A stretch of 64,000 nt of DNA from Lichenicola cladoniae (GCF_013201075.1 NZ_CP053708.1:3911501-3975500); one strand, 5' to 3'; positions 18,950 to 27,675 are shown, numbered from the stretch's first letter. Program-made: numbers and translations. The notes: generated by a model not told the origin, from the sequence alone.

Positions 18950-21184
18950 CTACCCCAGCAGGTCCTCGACCAGGATCGGCGTCTTGCGCACCCTGATGCC
19001 GGTGGCGTGGTAGATGGCGTTGGCGATCGCGGCGGGCATGCCGACGATGCTGACCTCGCCGACCGCCTTGGCGCCGATCGCGTTCACTACCGTGTCATGC
19101 TCGTCCAGCGTCTCGACGATCACGTCGCCGATGTCCGCATTGGTCGAGACGTGATAGCCGGCGAGATCGGTGTTGGCGAAGCGGGCGCGCGGCCGGTCGA
19201 CCCTGGTTTCCTCCAGCAGCGCGAAGCTGGCGCCCCAGATCATGCCGCCGGCGAGGTTGCTGTGCGCCGTGCGCGGATTGATGATCCGCCCGCATGCGAA
19301 CACCCCCACCATGCGCGACACCTTCACCGTGCGCAGCAGCGGGTCGATCCGGACCTCGGCGAACTGCGCGCCGAACGAGTGCGAGACGTGCGTGGCGGTA
19401 ACCGGCCCCGCGAATGCCATACCGCCGGCGAGGCCGCGACGCATCGACCGGTCATCCATGCCGGTCGGCTTCCAGTTGGCGGTCTCCTCGATGAACCCGC
19501 CGGGGCTGTTCCCGAGCACCTGCGCGATGCGGTGCCGGCTGCCGTCCGGACCGACCACATGCCCGTCGGCAATGGTGAAGCCGGCGGTATCGCCGCTGCC
19601 CGAGACGGCCTGGAACAGCCGGTCGCGGACGGCGGTCGCCGCCATGTGCACGGCCGATCCAGACGATCCGGTGGTGACCGACCCGCCGGCCATCGATCCG
19701 GACGGCAAGGTGGTATCGCCGAGATGGACCCGGACCAGTTCGTCGGACACGTGCAGCACGTCGGCGGCAACCTGGCCCAGCACCGTGTAGGCGCCGGTGC
19801 CGAGATCATGCGCGGCGCAGGACACGATGCAGGTGCCGTCCGCATTCAGCCGGACCCGCGCGGACGATGGCGCCATCGCCGACGGGTAGGTCGCGGTGGC
19901 GCAGCCCCAGCCGATCAGGGTGCCGTCGGCCGCCGTCATCGAACCGACGCCCGGCGTGCGGCGGTCCCAGCCGAACAGCTCGGCCCCGCGCCGGTAGCAC
20001 TGCACCAGGGAGCGGCTGCTCCAGGGCAGGTCGCTGACCGGGTCGCGGGCGGGCTCGTTGCGGATCCGCAGCTCGATCGGGTCCATGGCGAGCGCCACCG
20101 CCAGTTCGTCCACCGCGCTCTCGAACCCGAAGAAGCCGGGGGCTTCCGCCGGCGCCCGCTGAAAGCCGGGCGTGTTCACGTCGGTGGCGATGGTGGTTTC
20201 CCGCATCCGGATGTTGGGGGACGCATACATCCGTGCGGTGATCGCGGTCCCGGCAAAGGCGATATGGTCGATCGCGGCAGTCTGCCCGGCCTCGTCGTGC
20301 AGCACGGCGGTCAGGGTGCCGTCGCGTTCGGCGGCCAGGCGGACCCGGCTGCGCGTGGCCGGACGGAACGAGCCGACGGTGAACATCGCCTCGCGCGGCA
20401 CCACCAGCTTGACCGGACGGCCGAGCCGCCGCGCCGCCATCGCGACCAGCACGGTATGCGGCAGGATGGTGGCCTTGCCGCCGAAGCCGCCGCCGACGAA
20501 CGGGCTCTCGACCTTTATGTCGGCCATCGGGATGCCGAAGATCGTCGCTAGGCCGGCCTGGGTGCCCACCACCCACTGGCTCGGGACGTTGACCAGCAAG
20601 GTATCGTCGCGCCAGACGGCGGAGGTCGCATACAGCTCGATCGGGTTGTGATGCTGCGCCGGCGTGAGATAGGTCGCATCGATTTTGACCGGGGCGGCAT
20701 CGAACGCGGCTTCGGCATCGCCCTTGTCGATCGACTTGTCCGCCAGCCGGGTCTCGATGCGATCGGGATCGTCGATCGCCGCGGAGGCATGCTCGGCCTG
20801 GTAGTCGATCTCGACCTTCCGCGCGGCTTCCTCCGCCGCTTCCTGGGTGTCGGCCACGATCAGCGAGACGATCTGGCCGGCATAATGCACCTGGTCCGAA
20901 CTCAGCGGCATGAAGGAGGACTGCATGTGGCCGCCCTTCATGATGAAGGTCTCGCCGTTCAGCGTGGCGTTCAGGCTGCGATGGGTGAGCACGAGGCGGA
21001 CACCGGGGACGGCTTCCGCGGCCGCCGTGTCGATCCGGGTCATGCGGCCACGGGCGATCGGGCTGGTGGCGATCGCGGCGTAGGCGGTGTCGGCGTGGGG
21101 AAAATCGGCGGCATAACGCGCGACGCCGGTGGCCTTGGCGGCGGCGTCGCGACGGACGACCGGACGACCGATGCTTCCATCCAT
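18950..21184 (-). CDS. paoC: PaoC-like molybdenum subunit of aldehyde oxidoreductase
   Basis: Large catalytic subunit of a xanthine-oxidase-family aldehyde dehydrogenase; 744 aa, about the length of E. coli PaoC. GGGFGGKA, APAEAPGFFGFESAVDELA and SGSAVHM are typical cofactor contacts. The catalytic base is E710 in GEVSIVGMP. It would carry molybdopterin cytosine dinucleotide and oxidise aldehydes, often aromatic, with water as oxygen donor. It is last in a three-gene operon, three bases after the FAD subunit. The family also contains isoquinoline and other oxidoreductases, but the PaoB-type partner points to aldehydes. Confidence 0.9.
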   Translation of the reverse strand: MDGSIGRPVVRRDAAAKATGVARYAADFPHADTAYAAIATSPIARGRMTRIDTAAAEAVPGVRLVLTHRSLNATLNGETFIMKGGHMQSSFMPLSSDQVHYAGQIVSLIVADTQEAAEEAARKVEIDYQAEHASAAIDDPDRIETRLADKSIDKGDAEAAFDAAPVKIDATYLTPAQHHNPIELYATSAVWRDDTLLVNVPSQWVVGTQAGLATIFGIPMADIKVESPFVGGGFGGKATILPHTVLVAMAARRLGRPVKLVVPREAMFTVGSFRPATRSRVRLAAERDGTLTAVLHDEAGQTAAIDHIAFAGTAITARMYASPNIRMRETTIATDVNTPGFQRAPAEAPGFFGFESAVDELAVALAMDPIELRIRNEPARDPVSDLPWSSRSLVQCYRRGAELFGWDRRTPGVGSMTAADGTLIGWGCATATYPSAMAPSSARVRLNADGTCIVSCAAHDLGTGAYTVLGQVAADVLHVSDELVRVHLGDTTLPSGSMAGGSVTTGSSGSAVHMAATAVRDRLFQAVSGSGDTAGFTIADGHVVGPDGSRHRIAQVLGNSPGGFIEETANWKPTGMDDRSMRRGLAGGMAFAGPVTATHVSHSFGAQFAEVRIDPLLRTVKVSRMVGVFACGRIINPRTAHSNLAGGMIWGASFALLEETRVDRPRARFANTDLAGYHVSTNADIGDVIVETLDEHDTVVNAIGAKAVGEVSIVGMPAAIANAIYHATGIRVRKTPILVEDLLG

Positions 21185-21187
21185 GGT

Positions 21188-22171
21188 TCAGATCCTCCGG
21201 CTGGCGAGCAGGGCGGCGCGGGCAACCACGCGGCGGCCGAGCTCGACCTTGAATGCATTCTGGCGCAACGGCCGCGCCCCGACGAAGGCTGCATCGCCGG
21301 CCTCCAGGGCGGTCGCCTGGGTGAGCTGGCGGCCGACAAGTGCTGCCTCGGCCTCGGGTGCCCGCCAGGGCCTGGAGGCGACGCCGCCGAGCGAGACACG
21401 TGCGGCCCTAACGTGGTCGCCGTCCATCTCGAGGGCGACCGTCGCCGAGACGAGCGCGTAGGCGTAGCTCTGGCGGTCGCGCACCTTCAGGTAGGTCGAT
21501 TTCCGGCCGAGCGGCGTCGCCTGCACGGTGATGGCGGTGACGATCTCGCCCGGCCGGAGCACGGTCTCGACCACCGGATCGTCGCCGTACGGCAGATGGA
21601 AGTCTGCGAACGGAACCGTGCGGCGGCCGGTCGCGGAGCTGATTTCCACGTCGGTGTCGAACGCCGCGAGCGCCGTTCCCCAGTCGCCGGGATAATTGGC
21701 GACGCACAGATCGGAGGTGCCGAACAACGCCATCTCGCGATCCTCGCCATCCAGGGCGGAACAGCCGGAGTTGGGAACGCGCTTGTTGCAGGCGGACACG
21801 CCGTTGCGGAAATACGGACACCGGGTGCGCTGCAGGATGTTGCCCCCGAGCGTGGCGGCGTTGCGAAGCTGCTGCGATGCGGCCTGTTGCAGGCTCTCGG
21901 GCAGGGCCGGGTAGTCGCGTAGCAGGGTCGGGTTCTCGGCCGCGTCGGCCATGCGCACCAGGGCGCCGAAGCGCAGCACCGGGCCGTCGGTATCGATCGT
22001 GGCCAATTCGGGCAGGTGGCCGATATCGACTAGGCTCGACGGTGCCGCGAGATCGCCGCGCATCAGGTCGATCATGGTGGTGCCGCCGGCGAGGATCGCA
22101 GCACCCGGCTGTGCGGCCTGCTGCAGTGCCTCGTTCAGGGATTGTGCACGGACATAGGTGAAGGGCTGCAT
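21188..22171 (-). CDS. paoB: PaoB-like FAD subunit with extra iron-sulfur insertion
   Basis: Medium subunit that passes electrons from the Fe-S centres to FAD; 327 aa. FAD contacts are LAGGTTMIDLM and ATLGGNILQRTRCPYF. The cysteine-rich insertion TRCPYFRNGVSACNKR plus NSGCSALDG is the [4Fe-4S] site known from E. coli PaoB and absent from ordinary xanthine dehydrogenases, which places this enzyme in the PaoABC group. The ATG at 22171 lies one base after the [2Fe-2S] subunit stop; the longer open frame upstream is only overlap. Confidence 0.9.
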   Translation of the reverse strand: MQPFTYVRAQSLNEALQQAAQPGAAILAGGTTMIDLMRGDLAAPSSLVDIGHLPELATIDTDGPVLRFGALVRMADAAENPTLLRDYPALPESLQQAASQQLRNAATLGGNILQRTRCPYFRNGVSACNKRVPNSGCSALDGEDREMALFGTSDLCVANYPGDWGTALAAFDTDVEISSATGRRTVPFADFHLPYGDDPVVETVLRPGEIVTAITVQATPLGRKSTYLKVRDRQSYAYALVSATVALEMDGDHVRAARVSLGGVASRPWRAPEAEAALVGRQLTQATALEAGDAAFVGARPLRQNAFKVELGRRVVARAALLASRRI

Positions 22172-22172
22172 C

Positions 22173-22670
22173 TCAGGCGTCTCCGGCGTTCGCGACATCC
22201 CGGACCGCGGCAACGATGTTGGGATAGGCACCACAGCGGCACAGGTTCCCCGACATGTATTCGCGGATCTGCTCGTCGGATCGGGCGTGTCCTTCCTGGA
22301 CGCAGGCAACCGCGGACATGATCTGGCCGGGCGTGCAGTAGCCGCACTGGAGCGCGTCATGCTCGACGAAGGCGGCCTGCATCGGATGCAGCGTACCGTC
22401 GGGCCCGGCGAGGCCTTCGATCGTGACGACCGGCCGACCGGACGCGGATGCCGCCAGGGTCAGGCAGGCGAGTTGGCGCCGGCCGTCGATATGGACCGTG
22501 CACGCGCCACAGGTTCCGTGGTTGCAGCCGACCTTGGTGCCGGTCAGCCCGAGATGCTCGCGGAGCGCATCCAGCAGTGTCGTGCGCGGATCGAGCAGAA
22601 GCGCATGCCGACGGCCATTGACGTGCAGGTCGAGCGGAACGACGACGCTCGACGATTGGGTCTGGGACAT
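22173..22670 (-). CDS. paoA: PaoA-like [2Fe-2S] subunit
   Basis: Small electron-transfer subunit; 165 aa. The plant-type [2Fe-2S] cysteines are in KVGCNHGTCGACTVH and the second cluster in QCGYCTPGQ with GNLCRCGAY. E. coli PaoA carries a Tat signal and the complex is periplasmic; here the first 20 residues have no twin-arginine, so this complex is probably cytoplasmic. First gene of the operon. Confidence 0.92.
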   Translation of the reverse strand: MSQTQSSSVVVPLDLHVNGRRHALLLDPRTTLLDALREHLGLTGTKVGCNHGTCGACTVHIDGRRQLACLTLAASASGRPVVTIEGLAGPDGTLHPMQAAFVEHDALQCGYCTPGQIMSAVACVQEGHARSDEQIREYMSGNLCRCGAYPNIVAAVRDVANAGDA

Positions 22671-22847
22671 GTGGCGGAACTCCGGTGTCTGTTCCAGGAA
22701 GAAGCAGTCGGACGCCGTGACAGTTCAGCGTCGCTACCGCTTCGACACAACGCCGCTCAGGCGGAAATGTCCCGCCACGATAGTCCATCCTGCGGCCCTG
22801 GCGCTACCGGGCCGCCAGCCCACAAGCTCGGGTCGAGCGAGGGCATG

Positions 22848-23603
22848 TCAGTCGATCGAGTGCAGGAAACGTCCGGAGCGGATCGACGCGATCCAGGAGG
22901 TGGGGCCGCCGGTGGTGACCGCGATGTCGCGCGATGCCAGGACGAGCTCGACGCGGCCCTGCAGGTTCCAGAGCGGCAACAGCCCGACGCCACCCTGACC
23001 GACCGGGACGCGGCTGTCGGCGGAGTTGTCGCGATTGTCGCCCATCACGAACAGGCAGCCGGCCGGTACGATCACATCGGGCGTGTCGTCGAGCGGGCCG
23101 TCTTTCCAGCGTTTGAGGATCGGGTGCGACCGGCCGTCCGGCAGCGCCTCGGTGAAGCGCTCGGCGGGAACCTTGCTGCCATCGGCAACTTCCTCGTCGC
23201 CCGGTCCGTCGTCATGCCACGTCACCTTCCGGCCGTTCAGCCAGAGCCGGCCGGCGCGCATCTGCACATGGTCGCCGGGCAGGCCGACAACGCGCTTGAC
23301 CCATGTCGTGCCGGGCATGGCCGGGCCGCGGAAGACGACGATGTCGCCCCGCCGGGGCAGGCTGGCAAATATCCGGGAGCCGCGCGGCAGCCTGTCCCCG
23401 AACGGCAGCGACGCGGTGCTGTAGCCATACGCGAACGGCTCGGCCAGCATCCGGTCGCCGATCAGCAGCGACGGCTGCATCGAGCCGGACGACACGGAAT
23501 AGGTGGCCGCAAGACTGCTGCGCGCGACGCAGACCAGAAACAGCGTCAGGGCGATCTCGGTCGCGGTGCGTCGCCACTGGGGTGGCGGCAATAGATTTGT
23601 CAC
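22848..23603 (-). CDS. lepB: signal peptidase I
   Basis: Inner-membrane serine protease that removes signal peptides; 251 aa from a GTG at 23603. One N-terminal membrane helix (residues 14-33) precedes the catalytic domain, with nucleophile S41 in SVSSGSMQPS and general base K103 in WVKRVVGLPGD; box E reads MGDNRDNSADSR. An in-frame ATG at 23732 would add 43 polar residues. I reject it because the GTG has GGGAC upstream and because a promoter for the divergent gene (23713-23738) would then lie inside lepB. It is shorter than LepB of enterobacteria, as usual in this class, and may be a second copy rather than the housekeeping enzyme. Confidence 0.88.
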   Translation of the reverse strand: MTNLLPPPQWRRTATEIALTLFLVCVARSSLAATYSVSSGSMQPSLLIGDRMLAEPFAYGYSTASLPFGDRLPRGSRIFASLPRRGDIVVFRGPAMPGTTWVKRVVGLPGDHVQMRAGRLWLNGRKVTWHDDGPGDEEVADGSKVPAERFTEALPDGRSHPILKRWKDGPLDDTPDVIVPAGCLFVMGDNRDNSADSRVPVGQGGVGLLPLWNLQGRVELVLASRDIAVTTGGPTSWIASIRSGRFLHSID

Positions 23604-23712
23604 GGCAGCGGCTTCGTCCCTGATCGAATGCAATTTCGACGAGGATGATGCGGCAGGGAAGTTAATAAAACGCAATGACCGGCATCGTGAATACCAAACT
23701 GGTTCAGCCTCC

Positions 23713-23738
23713 GTAACCTCGATGGACCGCACGGCGAA
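23713..23738 (+). promoter_or_regulatory. candidate SigF-type promoter of the DUF1223 gene
   Basis: Exact GTAACC (23713-23718), 16-nt spacer, CGAA (23735-23738). Predicted transcription would begin near 23745, about 50 nt ahead of the start codon. The same motif with the same spacing precedes the MXKDX gene and the b561-yedY operon. Confidence 0.65.
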
Positions 23739-23794
23739 GTCCCGTCATGCCGCGTCTCCTGCATGTGCAGGCAGGCGTCTATCGGAGCATGATC

Positions 23795-24499
23795 ATGGTC
23801 TTGCAAAGCACCGCATTCGCCATCCTGATGGTCGCGGGATTGGCCGTCTCGGCCCAGTCGGCCAGGGCTGCGGATATCGCGCATCCAACCGTCGTCGAAC
23901 TTTTTCAGAGCCAGGGCTGCTCATCATGCCCGCCAGCCAACGCCAACGTCATGGCGATCGCCGACGATCCTACCGTTCTCACCCTCTCATGGCAGGTGAC
24001 CTACTGGGACAATCTCGGCTGGAAGGATACCTTCGATAATCCGGCATTCACCAAGCGCCAGTATGAATACGCCGACGCGTTCCATCGCCAGCAGGTGTTC
24101 ACTCCAGAAGTCGTGGTCAACGGCCGATCGGATATCGTCGGCAGCAGGCGTGATGAACTCGACGCGCTGGTCCACCAGGATGATCGCGGCACCGGCGGCC
24201 CGAGCGTAACGGTCGCGGGAGACCGGGTGACGGTTTCCGGACCCGGCTCGGCTCCCGGCACTATTGTCCTGCTGGTCCGTTACAACCCGAACATCCTGCA
24301 GGTGCCGATCCGGCGTGGTGAAAATGGCGGCCAGACATTGCCGCACCGCAACGTGGTTCGTCAGCTGGTGTCTCTAGGAGACTGGAAGGGGCAGACACAG
24401 ACCTACGCCCTGCCTGCCGCCGGCGAGCCTGGCCTGAAAGCCGCAATCCTGGTGCAGGCGGGCCGTGGCGGGCCGATTATCGCAGCGGCGCGCGTCTGA
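23795..24499 (+). CDS. DUF1223 secreted thioredoxin-like protein
   Basis: Exported protein of the DUF1223 family, 234 aa from this ATG. The signal peptide covers residues 1-24 (ends SARAADI). The mature N-terminus is thioredoxin-like: VVELFQSQGCSSCPPAN contains a CSSC (CxxC) redox pair. It is followed by a YWD region and a C-terminal beta-rich half. An ATG two codons earlier (23789) is possible; 23795 has GGAG at the better spacing. The function of the family is not settled; a periplasmic thiol role is likely from the CxxC. The SigF-type promoter upstream ties it to the stress block downstream. An MFS gene follows 86 nt later. Confidence 0.85.
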   Translation: MVLQSTAFAILMVAGLAVSAQSARAADIAHPTVVELFQSQGCSSCPPANANVMAIADDPTVLTLSWQVTYWDNLGWKDTFDNPAFTKRQYEYADAFHRQQVFTPEVVVNGRSDIVGSRRDELDALVHQDDRGTGGPSVTVAGDRVTVSGPGSAPGTIVLLVRYNPNILQVPIRRGENGGQTLPHRNVVRQLVSLGDWKGQTQTYALPAAGEPGLKAAILVQAGRGGPIIAAARV

Positions 24500-24585
24500 G
24501 GTGGCCGCCAACTCGAAGCCCATGTAACACCGGACGGGCCGGACGGGTCGACCGCACGGCCTTAGGCCCCGACGGAGGCACATCC

Positions 24586-25749
24586 ATGACATCGAGACCG
24601 GACCGAATGATGATCCTGTCGTTGGGCTGGCTGCTTTTCGCCGTTATGTTCCTGGTGTTCGGCACCAACCTGCAGGGGGTCCTGCTGCCCATTCTGGGCC
24701 ACGAGCGTGGCAGCAGCATGGTGCTGATCGGCCTATTCTCGGCAGGCTGGTCGATGGGCTTCGTGCTCGCCTGCATCTGCGTCGGGCAGATGCTTGGCCG
24801 GTTCGGTCATGTCCGCGCCTTTCTCGGCCTCGCGCTGGTCTCCGCGGTTGCCACGGCCCTGCTGCCATTGTTCCCCAACGACTGGGCCTGGGTCGGACTG
24901 CGGGTGATCACCGGGTTCTGCTTCGGCGGCCTGTCGGCGATCGTCGAGGGCTGGCTGGTCGAACAGGCGGGCAGCGGCATCGGCTTTGCGAGTTACATGG
25001 TGGTAAACCTGCTGGCCTCGCTGCTTGGAACGCTCAGCCTCGGTGTCGTCGATGTCGCCGCAGCAACGCCGTTGCTGCTGGCGGCGGCAGCGGTGGCGCT
25101 CTCCGCGGTGCCCATCGCATTCGGGCGGTTGCCGCGACCGCCCATTCGTCCCGTCTTCCGGCCGCGTCTCGGCCTGCTGATGCGCCGGTCACCGCTGGGC
25201 ACGGCCGGCTGTATCGGCGCGGGCGTCATCACCGGTGTCATCGGTGGCCTGGCGCCGGTGTTCGGCATGATGTCGGCGCTGTCGATGCGCGCCGACACGC
25301 TGATGCTGGCAGCCAACTCGATCGGTGGCGCGATCGCCTACCTGCCGTTGAGCATGCTGGCGGAGAAACTGGGGCAGCGGACCCTGTTGACCGGCGTGAT
25401 CCTGCTGGGCCTGCTGGTCTGTGCGCCGCTGGCGCTGATGCCGCATCTGCCGCCGGCCGCCCTCATCGGCCTGATGGGAGCCTTCGGCTTCGCGCAGTAT
25501 CCGATCTATGGACTCTGCGTCGGTATCGCCAACCGCGAGGCCCCGGATCGTCCGGCGGCCCACATCGCCGGCGAACTCGTGCTGCTGTTCGGGCTGGGAA
25601 CCATCGTCGGACCGCTGGTCGGATCGCAGGTGCTGCGCGGCGGCACCGCCTCGCTTTTCGTGTTCGTGGCGTTCGTGCTGGTGCTTCTGCTGATCGGGTC
25701 GATCGGACTCAGGCCGCGTGCGGTGAGCCATCCACTGGCGGAAGCGTAG
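24586..25749 (+). CDS. MFS transporter (YcaD-like)
   Basis: Inner-membrane carrier of the major facilitator superfamily; 387 aa with 12 predicted helices. An opening segment FAVMFLVFGTNLQGVLLP and a loop GQMLGRFGHVR (motif A position) are followed by GFCFGGLSAIVEGWL in helix 5, as in the YcaD/YfkF group. A GGAGG ribosome binding site lies eight bases ahead of the ATG. Substrate unknown. It may share transcription with the DUF1223 gene. Confidence 0.85.
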   Translation: MTSRPDRMMILSLGWLLFAVMFLVFGTNLQGVLLPILGHERGSSMVLIGLFSAGWSMGFVLACICVGQMLGRFGHVRAFLGLALVSAVATALLPLFPNDWAWVGLRVITGFCFGGLSAIVEGWLVEQAGSGIGFASYMVVNLLASLLGTLSLGVVDVAAATPLLLAAAAVALSAVPIAFGRLPRPPIRPVFRPRLGLLMRRSPLGTAGCIGAGVITGVIGGLAPVFGMMSALSMRADTLMLAANSIGGAIAYLPLSMLAEKLGQRTLLTGVILLGLLVCAPLALMPHLPPAALIGLMGAFGFAQYPIYGLCVGIANREAPDRPAAHIAGELVLLFGLGTIVGPLVGSQVLRGGTASLFVFVAFVLVLLLIGSIGLRPRAVSHPLAEA

Positions 25750-25777
25750 GATCGACAGTCGGCGCAAATTTGGGGGG

Positions 25778-25808
25778 CGGGCAAGGCTAGGTAGAAACGC
25801 CTTGCCCG
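25778..25808. terminator. bidirectional terminator between convergent genes
   Basis: Perfect 10-bp inverted repeat CGGGCAAGGC / GCCTTGCCCG with an 11-nt loop, placed between the MFS stop (25749) and the MXKDX stop (25820). Short T-rich sequence follows on the plus strand (around 25817) and AAATTTG lies on the other side, so it can serve both genes. Confidence 0.75.
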
Positions 25809-25819
25809 ATGGCGGTGTT

Positions 25820-26089
25820 TTACTTCGGCTCTGCGGGGGCCGCCATCTTGTCGTTCGCCATGCTGTCATGGGCCATGGCATCGTGCTTCATCGCGCTATG
25901 CGTCATGGCACCGGATGACATCTTGTCATGGGCCATGGAGCCGCCCGGCGCTGCCATCTTGTCATGCGACATGCTGGAATGTGACATCGAGGATGCCGGT
26001 TTCTGCATCGTGTCCTGTGCGTACGCCGTGAAGGACACAGAGCCTGCCATCATGACGATGGCGGAGAAGACGGAAAGACGCTTGGACAT
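25820..26089 (-). CDS. MXKDX pentapeptide-repeat secreted protein
   Basis: Small exported protein, 89 aa. Signal peptide to about residue 25 (TAYAQDT), then Met/His/Ser/Lys-rich repeats (SMSHDKM, SMAHDKM, AMKHDAM) that match the MXKDX repeat family. Its regular His and Met spacing would suit loose copper or other soft-metal binding in the periplasm; this is inference, no function is established. The ATG at 26089 starts MSKRLSVF; an in-frame ATG six codons earlier lacks support. It has its own SigF-type promoter at 26147-26172 and sits next to periplasmic methionine-sulfoxide-repair-type genes. Methionines this dense are also natural targets of oxidation. Confidence 0.85.
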   Translation of the reverse strand: MSKRLSVFSAIVMMAGSVSFTAYAQDTMQKPASSMSHSSMSHDKMAAPGGSMAHDKMSSGAMTHSAMKHDAMAHDSMANDKMAAPAEPK

Positions 26090-26146
26090 AACGAGATCCT
26101 CGATCATGCAGGATCGTCGCGGTTGCGACGATAACCTGCCTGTTCA

Positions 26147-26172
26147 TTCGCCGGCGTCGTTCCGGCGGTTAC
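26147..26172 (-). promoter_or_regulatory. candidate SigF-type promoter of the MXKDX gene
   Basis: On the minus strand GTAACC (26172-26167), exactly 16 nt, CGAA (26150-26147). The predicted leader to the ATG at 26089 is about 50 nt. Confidence 0.65.
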
Positions 26173-26219
26173 ATGAAGATGGTAGAATCCCGAATGTCGT
26201 CGAACGGTCATCCAACGAC

Positions 26220-26978
26220 TTATGATCCACTGAACCAGTTGTAGCCCTGGTTTTCCCAGTAGCCGCCGGGGTTATGGTTGGTGATTGTGATGGCCGCAAT
26301 ATATTTCGGATTCTTGATGCCGAGCTTGGTCGGCATCCGCAGCTTCAGCGGCGCGCCATAGGCCGGCGGAAGTGGCGAGTCTCCATAGTCCAGCGCCATG
26401 ATCGTCTGTGGATGCAGCGCCGTCGCCATGTCGATACTGGTGAAGTAATCATCGAAGCATTTGAAGCCGACATAGCGCGCACGGAGATCCGCACCGATCC
26501 TTTTCAGAAAGACCGAGAACGGCACGCCGGACCAGTCGCCGATCGCACTCCAGCCTTCGATGCAGATGTGACGGGTGATCTGCCTCTGCTGCGGCAACTC
26601 GCGAAGCTGCGCCAGCGACCAGGGACGTCGATCGGCGATCTGGCCCGAGAGTTCGAGACGCCAACTCGCGGCATCGACGGTACGGATGTCGGCCATCCCG
26701 TAATAGGCATTGAACGGGAACGGCTTGGTGATCGCGCCGGGTGGGAACGTTGCGGCAAGATGGTCATTGCTGAACAGGGCCGCCTGGACCTTGTCGTTGA
26801 AGCGCGACATGATTTTCAACGCCTCATCGACGGAGTCGCCATCTTCCAGGTTGCATCCGGTCAGCATCGACAAGGCGCCGAGCGACAGGGCACTGCGCAG
26901 CATCAGCCGGCGTTCGATCTTGACCAGGTCGGGACGAACCTCGTCATAGGTCGGGCGGACCCGCCTGAACGGGTTCAT
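26220..26978 (-). CDS. YedY/MsrP-like molybdopterin oxidoreductase, predicted Tat lipoprotein
   Basis: Sulfite-oxidase-fold molybdoenzyme; 252 aa. The molybdenum ligand is C139 in RHICIEGWSAIG. GVPFSVFLKRIG, YFTSIDMATALHP and GAPLKLRMPTKLGIKNPKYI are conserved in the family. The N-terminus has a twin arginine (IERRLMLRS) and a lipobox LTGC (C42), so it is probably exported by Tat and lipid-anchored. Escherichia MsrP repairs methionine sulfoxide in the periplasm, but a sulfite or nitrate role is known for other family members. It starts in an ATGA overlap with the b561 gene, its likely electron donor. Confidence 0.88.
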   Translation of the reverse strand: MNPFRRVRPTYDEVRPDLVKIERRLMLRSALSLGALSMLTGCNLEDGDSVDEALKIMSRFNDKVQAALFSNDHLAATFPPGAITKPFPFNAYYGMADIRTVDAASWRLELSGQIADRRPWSLAQLRELPQQRQITRHICIEGWSAIGDWSGVPFSVFLKRIGADLRARYVGFKCFDDYFTSIDMATALHPQTIMALDYGDSPLPPAYGAPLKLRMPTKLGIKNPKYIAAITITNHNPGGYWENQGYNWFSGS

Positions 26979-27622
26979 GATGCGGTCTCCCGGTCGATCG
27001 GTTCGGCGACCCGGCCGCCGGTGATCATGCTGCGCAATGTCGACGGGACCAGAGCAACCAGGGCCAGATGCACCACGATGAAGCAGACGATCAACACCAT
27101 CATGGTGAAATGGATCACCCTGGCAACCGCATAGCCGCCGAATATCCACGACAGGAAACCGAGCTGGACCGGCTTCCAGATCGACAGGCCGGTGATCACG
27201 GTGAGCACGATGACAACCAGCACACCGGAATAAAGCAGCCGCTGCACCGCGTTGTAGTGACCTTCGCGATGCGCCAGGCGCAGGGTCAGCGCGGCGACGA
27301 TGTCGCGCAGGATCGCGCGCGGCCCGACCGGTCTGATATCGCGCCGGAAATGGCCGCTGCCGAAACCATAGACCAGATAGATCGCACCGGCGGCGGCCAG
27401 GGCCCACATGGCGGCGAAGTGCCAGTTCAGCGCACCGCCCAGCCAGCCGCCGATCGTCGCCCATTCCGGGAACGTAAAGGGCAGGATCGGCGATGCATTG
27501 TAGATCCGCCAGCCGCTCATGATCATGCAGACCATCGCGGCGGCCGAAATCCAGTGAGTCAGGCGTACGATGGCAGGATGCGCCCTCGGCGCCCGCCCTG
27601 GTTTTCGATGCATCTGGTTCAT
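26975..27622 (-). CDS. cytochrome b561-type membrane electron donor
   Basis: Inner-membrane di-heme cytochrome b, 215 aa, four helices. Paired histidines for haem appear in RLTHWISA, LNWHFAAM, RVIHFTMM and IVVHLALV. The first helix AAAMVCMIMSGWRIYN and the region GPRAILRDIV are typical of cytochromes that serve periplasmic molybdoenzymes. It is not the MsrQ fold, although it holds the same genomic position. It is first in a two-gene operon with the YedY-like enzyme and is preceded by a SigF-type promoter. Quinol is the presumed electron source. Confidence 0.88.
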   Translation of the reverse strand: MNQMHRKPGRAPRAHPAIVRLTHWISAAAMVCMIMSGWRIYNASPILPFTFPEWATIGGWLGGALNWHFAAMWALAAAGAIYLVYGFGSGHFRRDIRPVGPRAILRDIVAALTLRLAHREGHYNAVQRLLYSGVLVVIVLTVITGLSIWKPVQLGFLSWIFGGYAVARVIHFTMMVLIVCFIVVHLALVALVPSTLRSMITGGRVAEPIDRETAS

Positions 27623-27649
27623 GATTGGACGACCCCCGTTGGTCCGGCA

Positions 27650-27675
27650 TTCGGCGGGGCGGAGGATCCGGTTAC
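27650..27675 (-). promoter_or_regulatory. candidate SigF-type promoter of the b561-yedY operon
   Basis: On the minus strand GTAACC (27675-27670), exactly 16 nt, CGAA (27653-27650), about 28 nt ahead of the b561 start codon. A similar element faces the opposite way at 27707-27731. Confidence 0.7.

Noticed and set aside
18937-18950. Perfect palindrome GAACCGATCGGTTC between convergent rbsC-type and paoC-like genes as terminator
   Set aside because: No loop and no T-run; a 14-bp self-complementary site in GC-rich DNA is weak evidence for termination.
22740-22830. Short inverted repeats after lepB as terminator
   Set aside because: Stems of 5-6 bp with mismatching context; not distinguishable from background in this GC-rich DNA.
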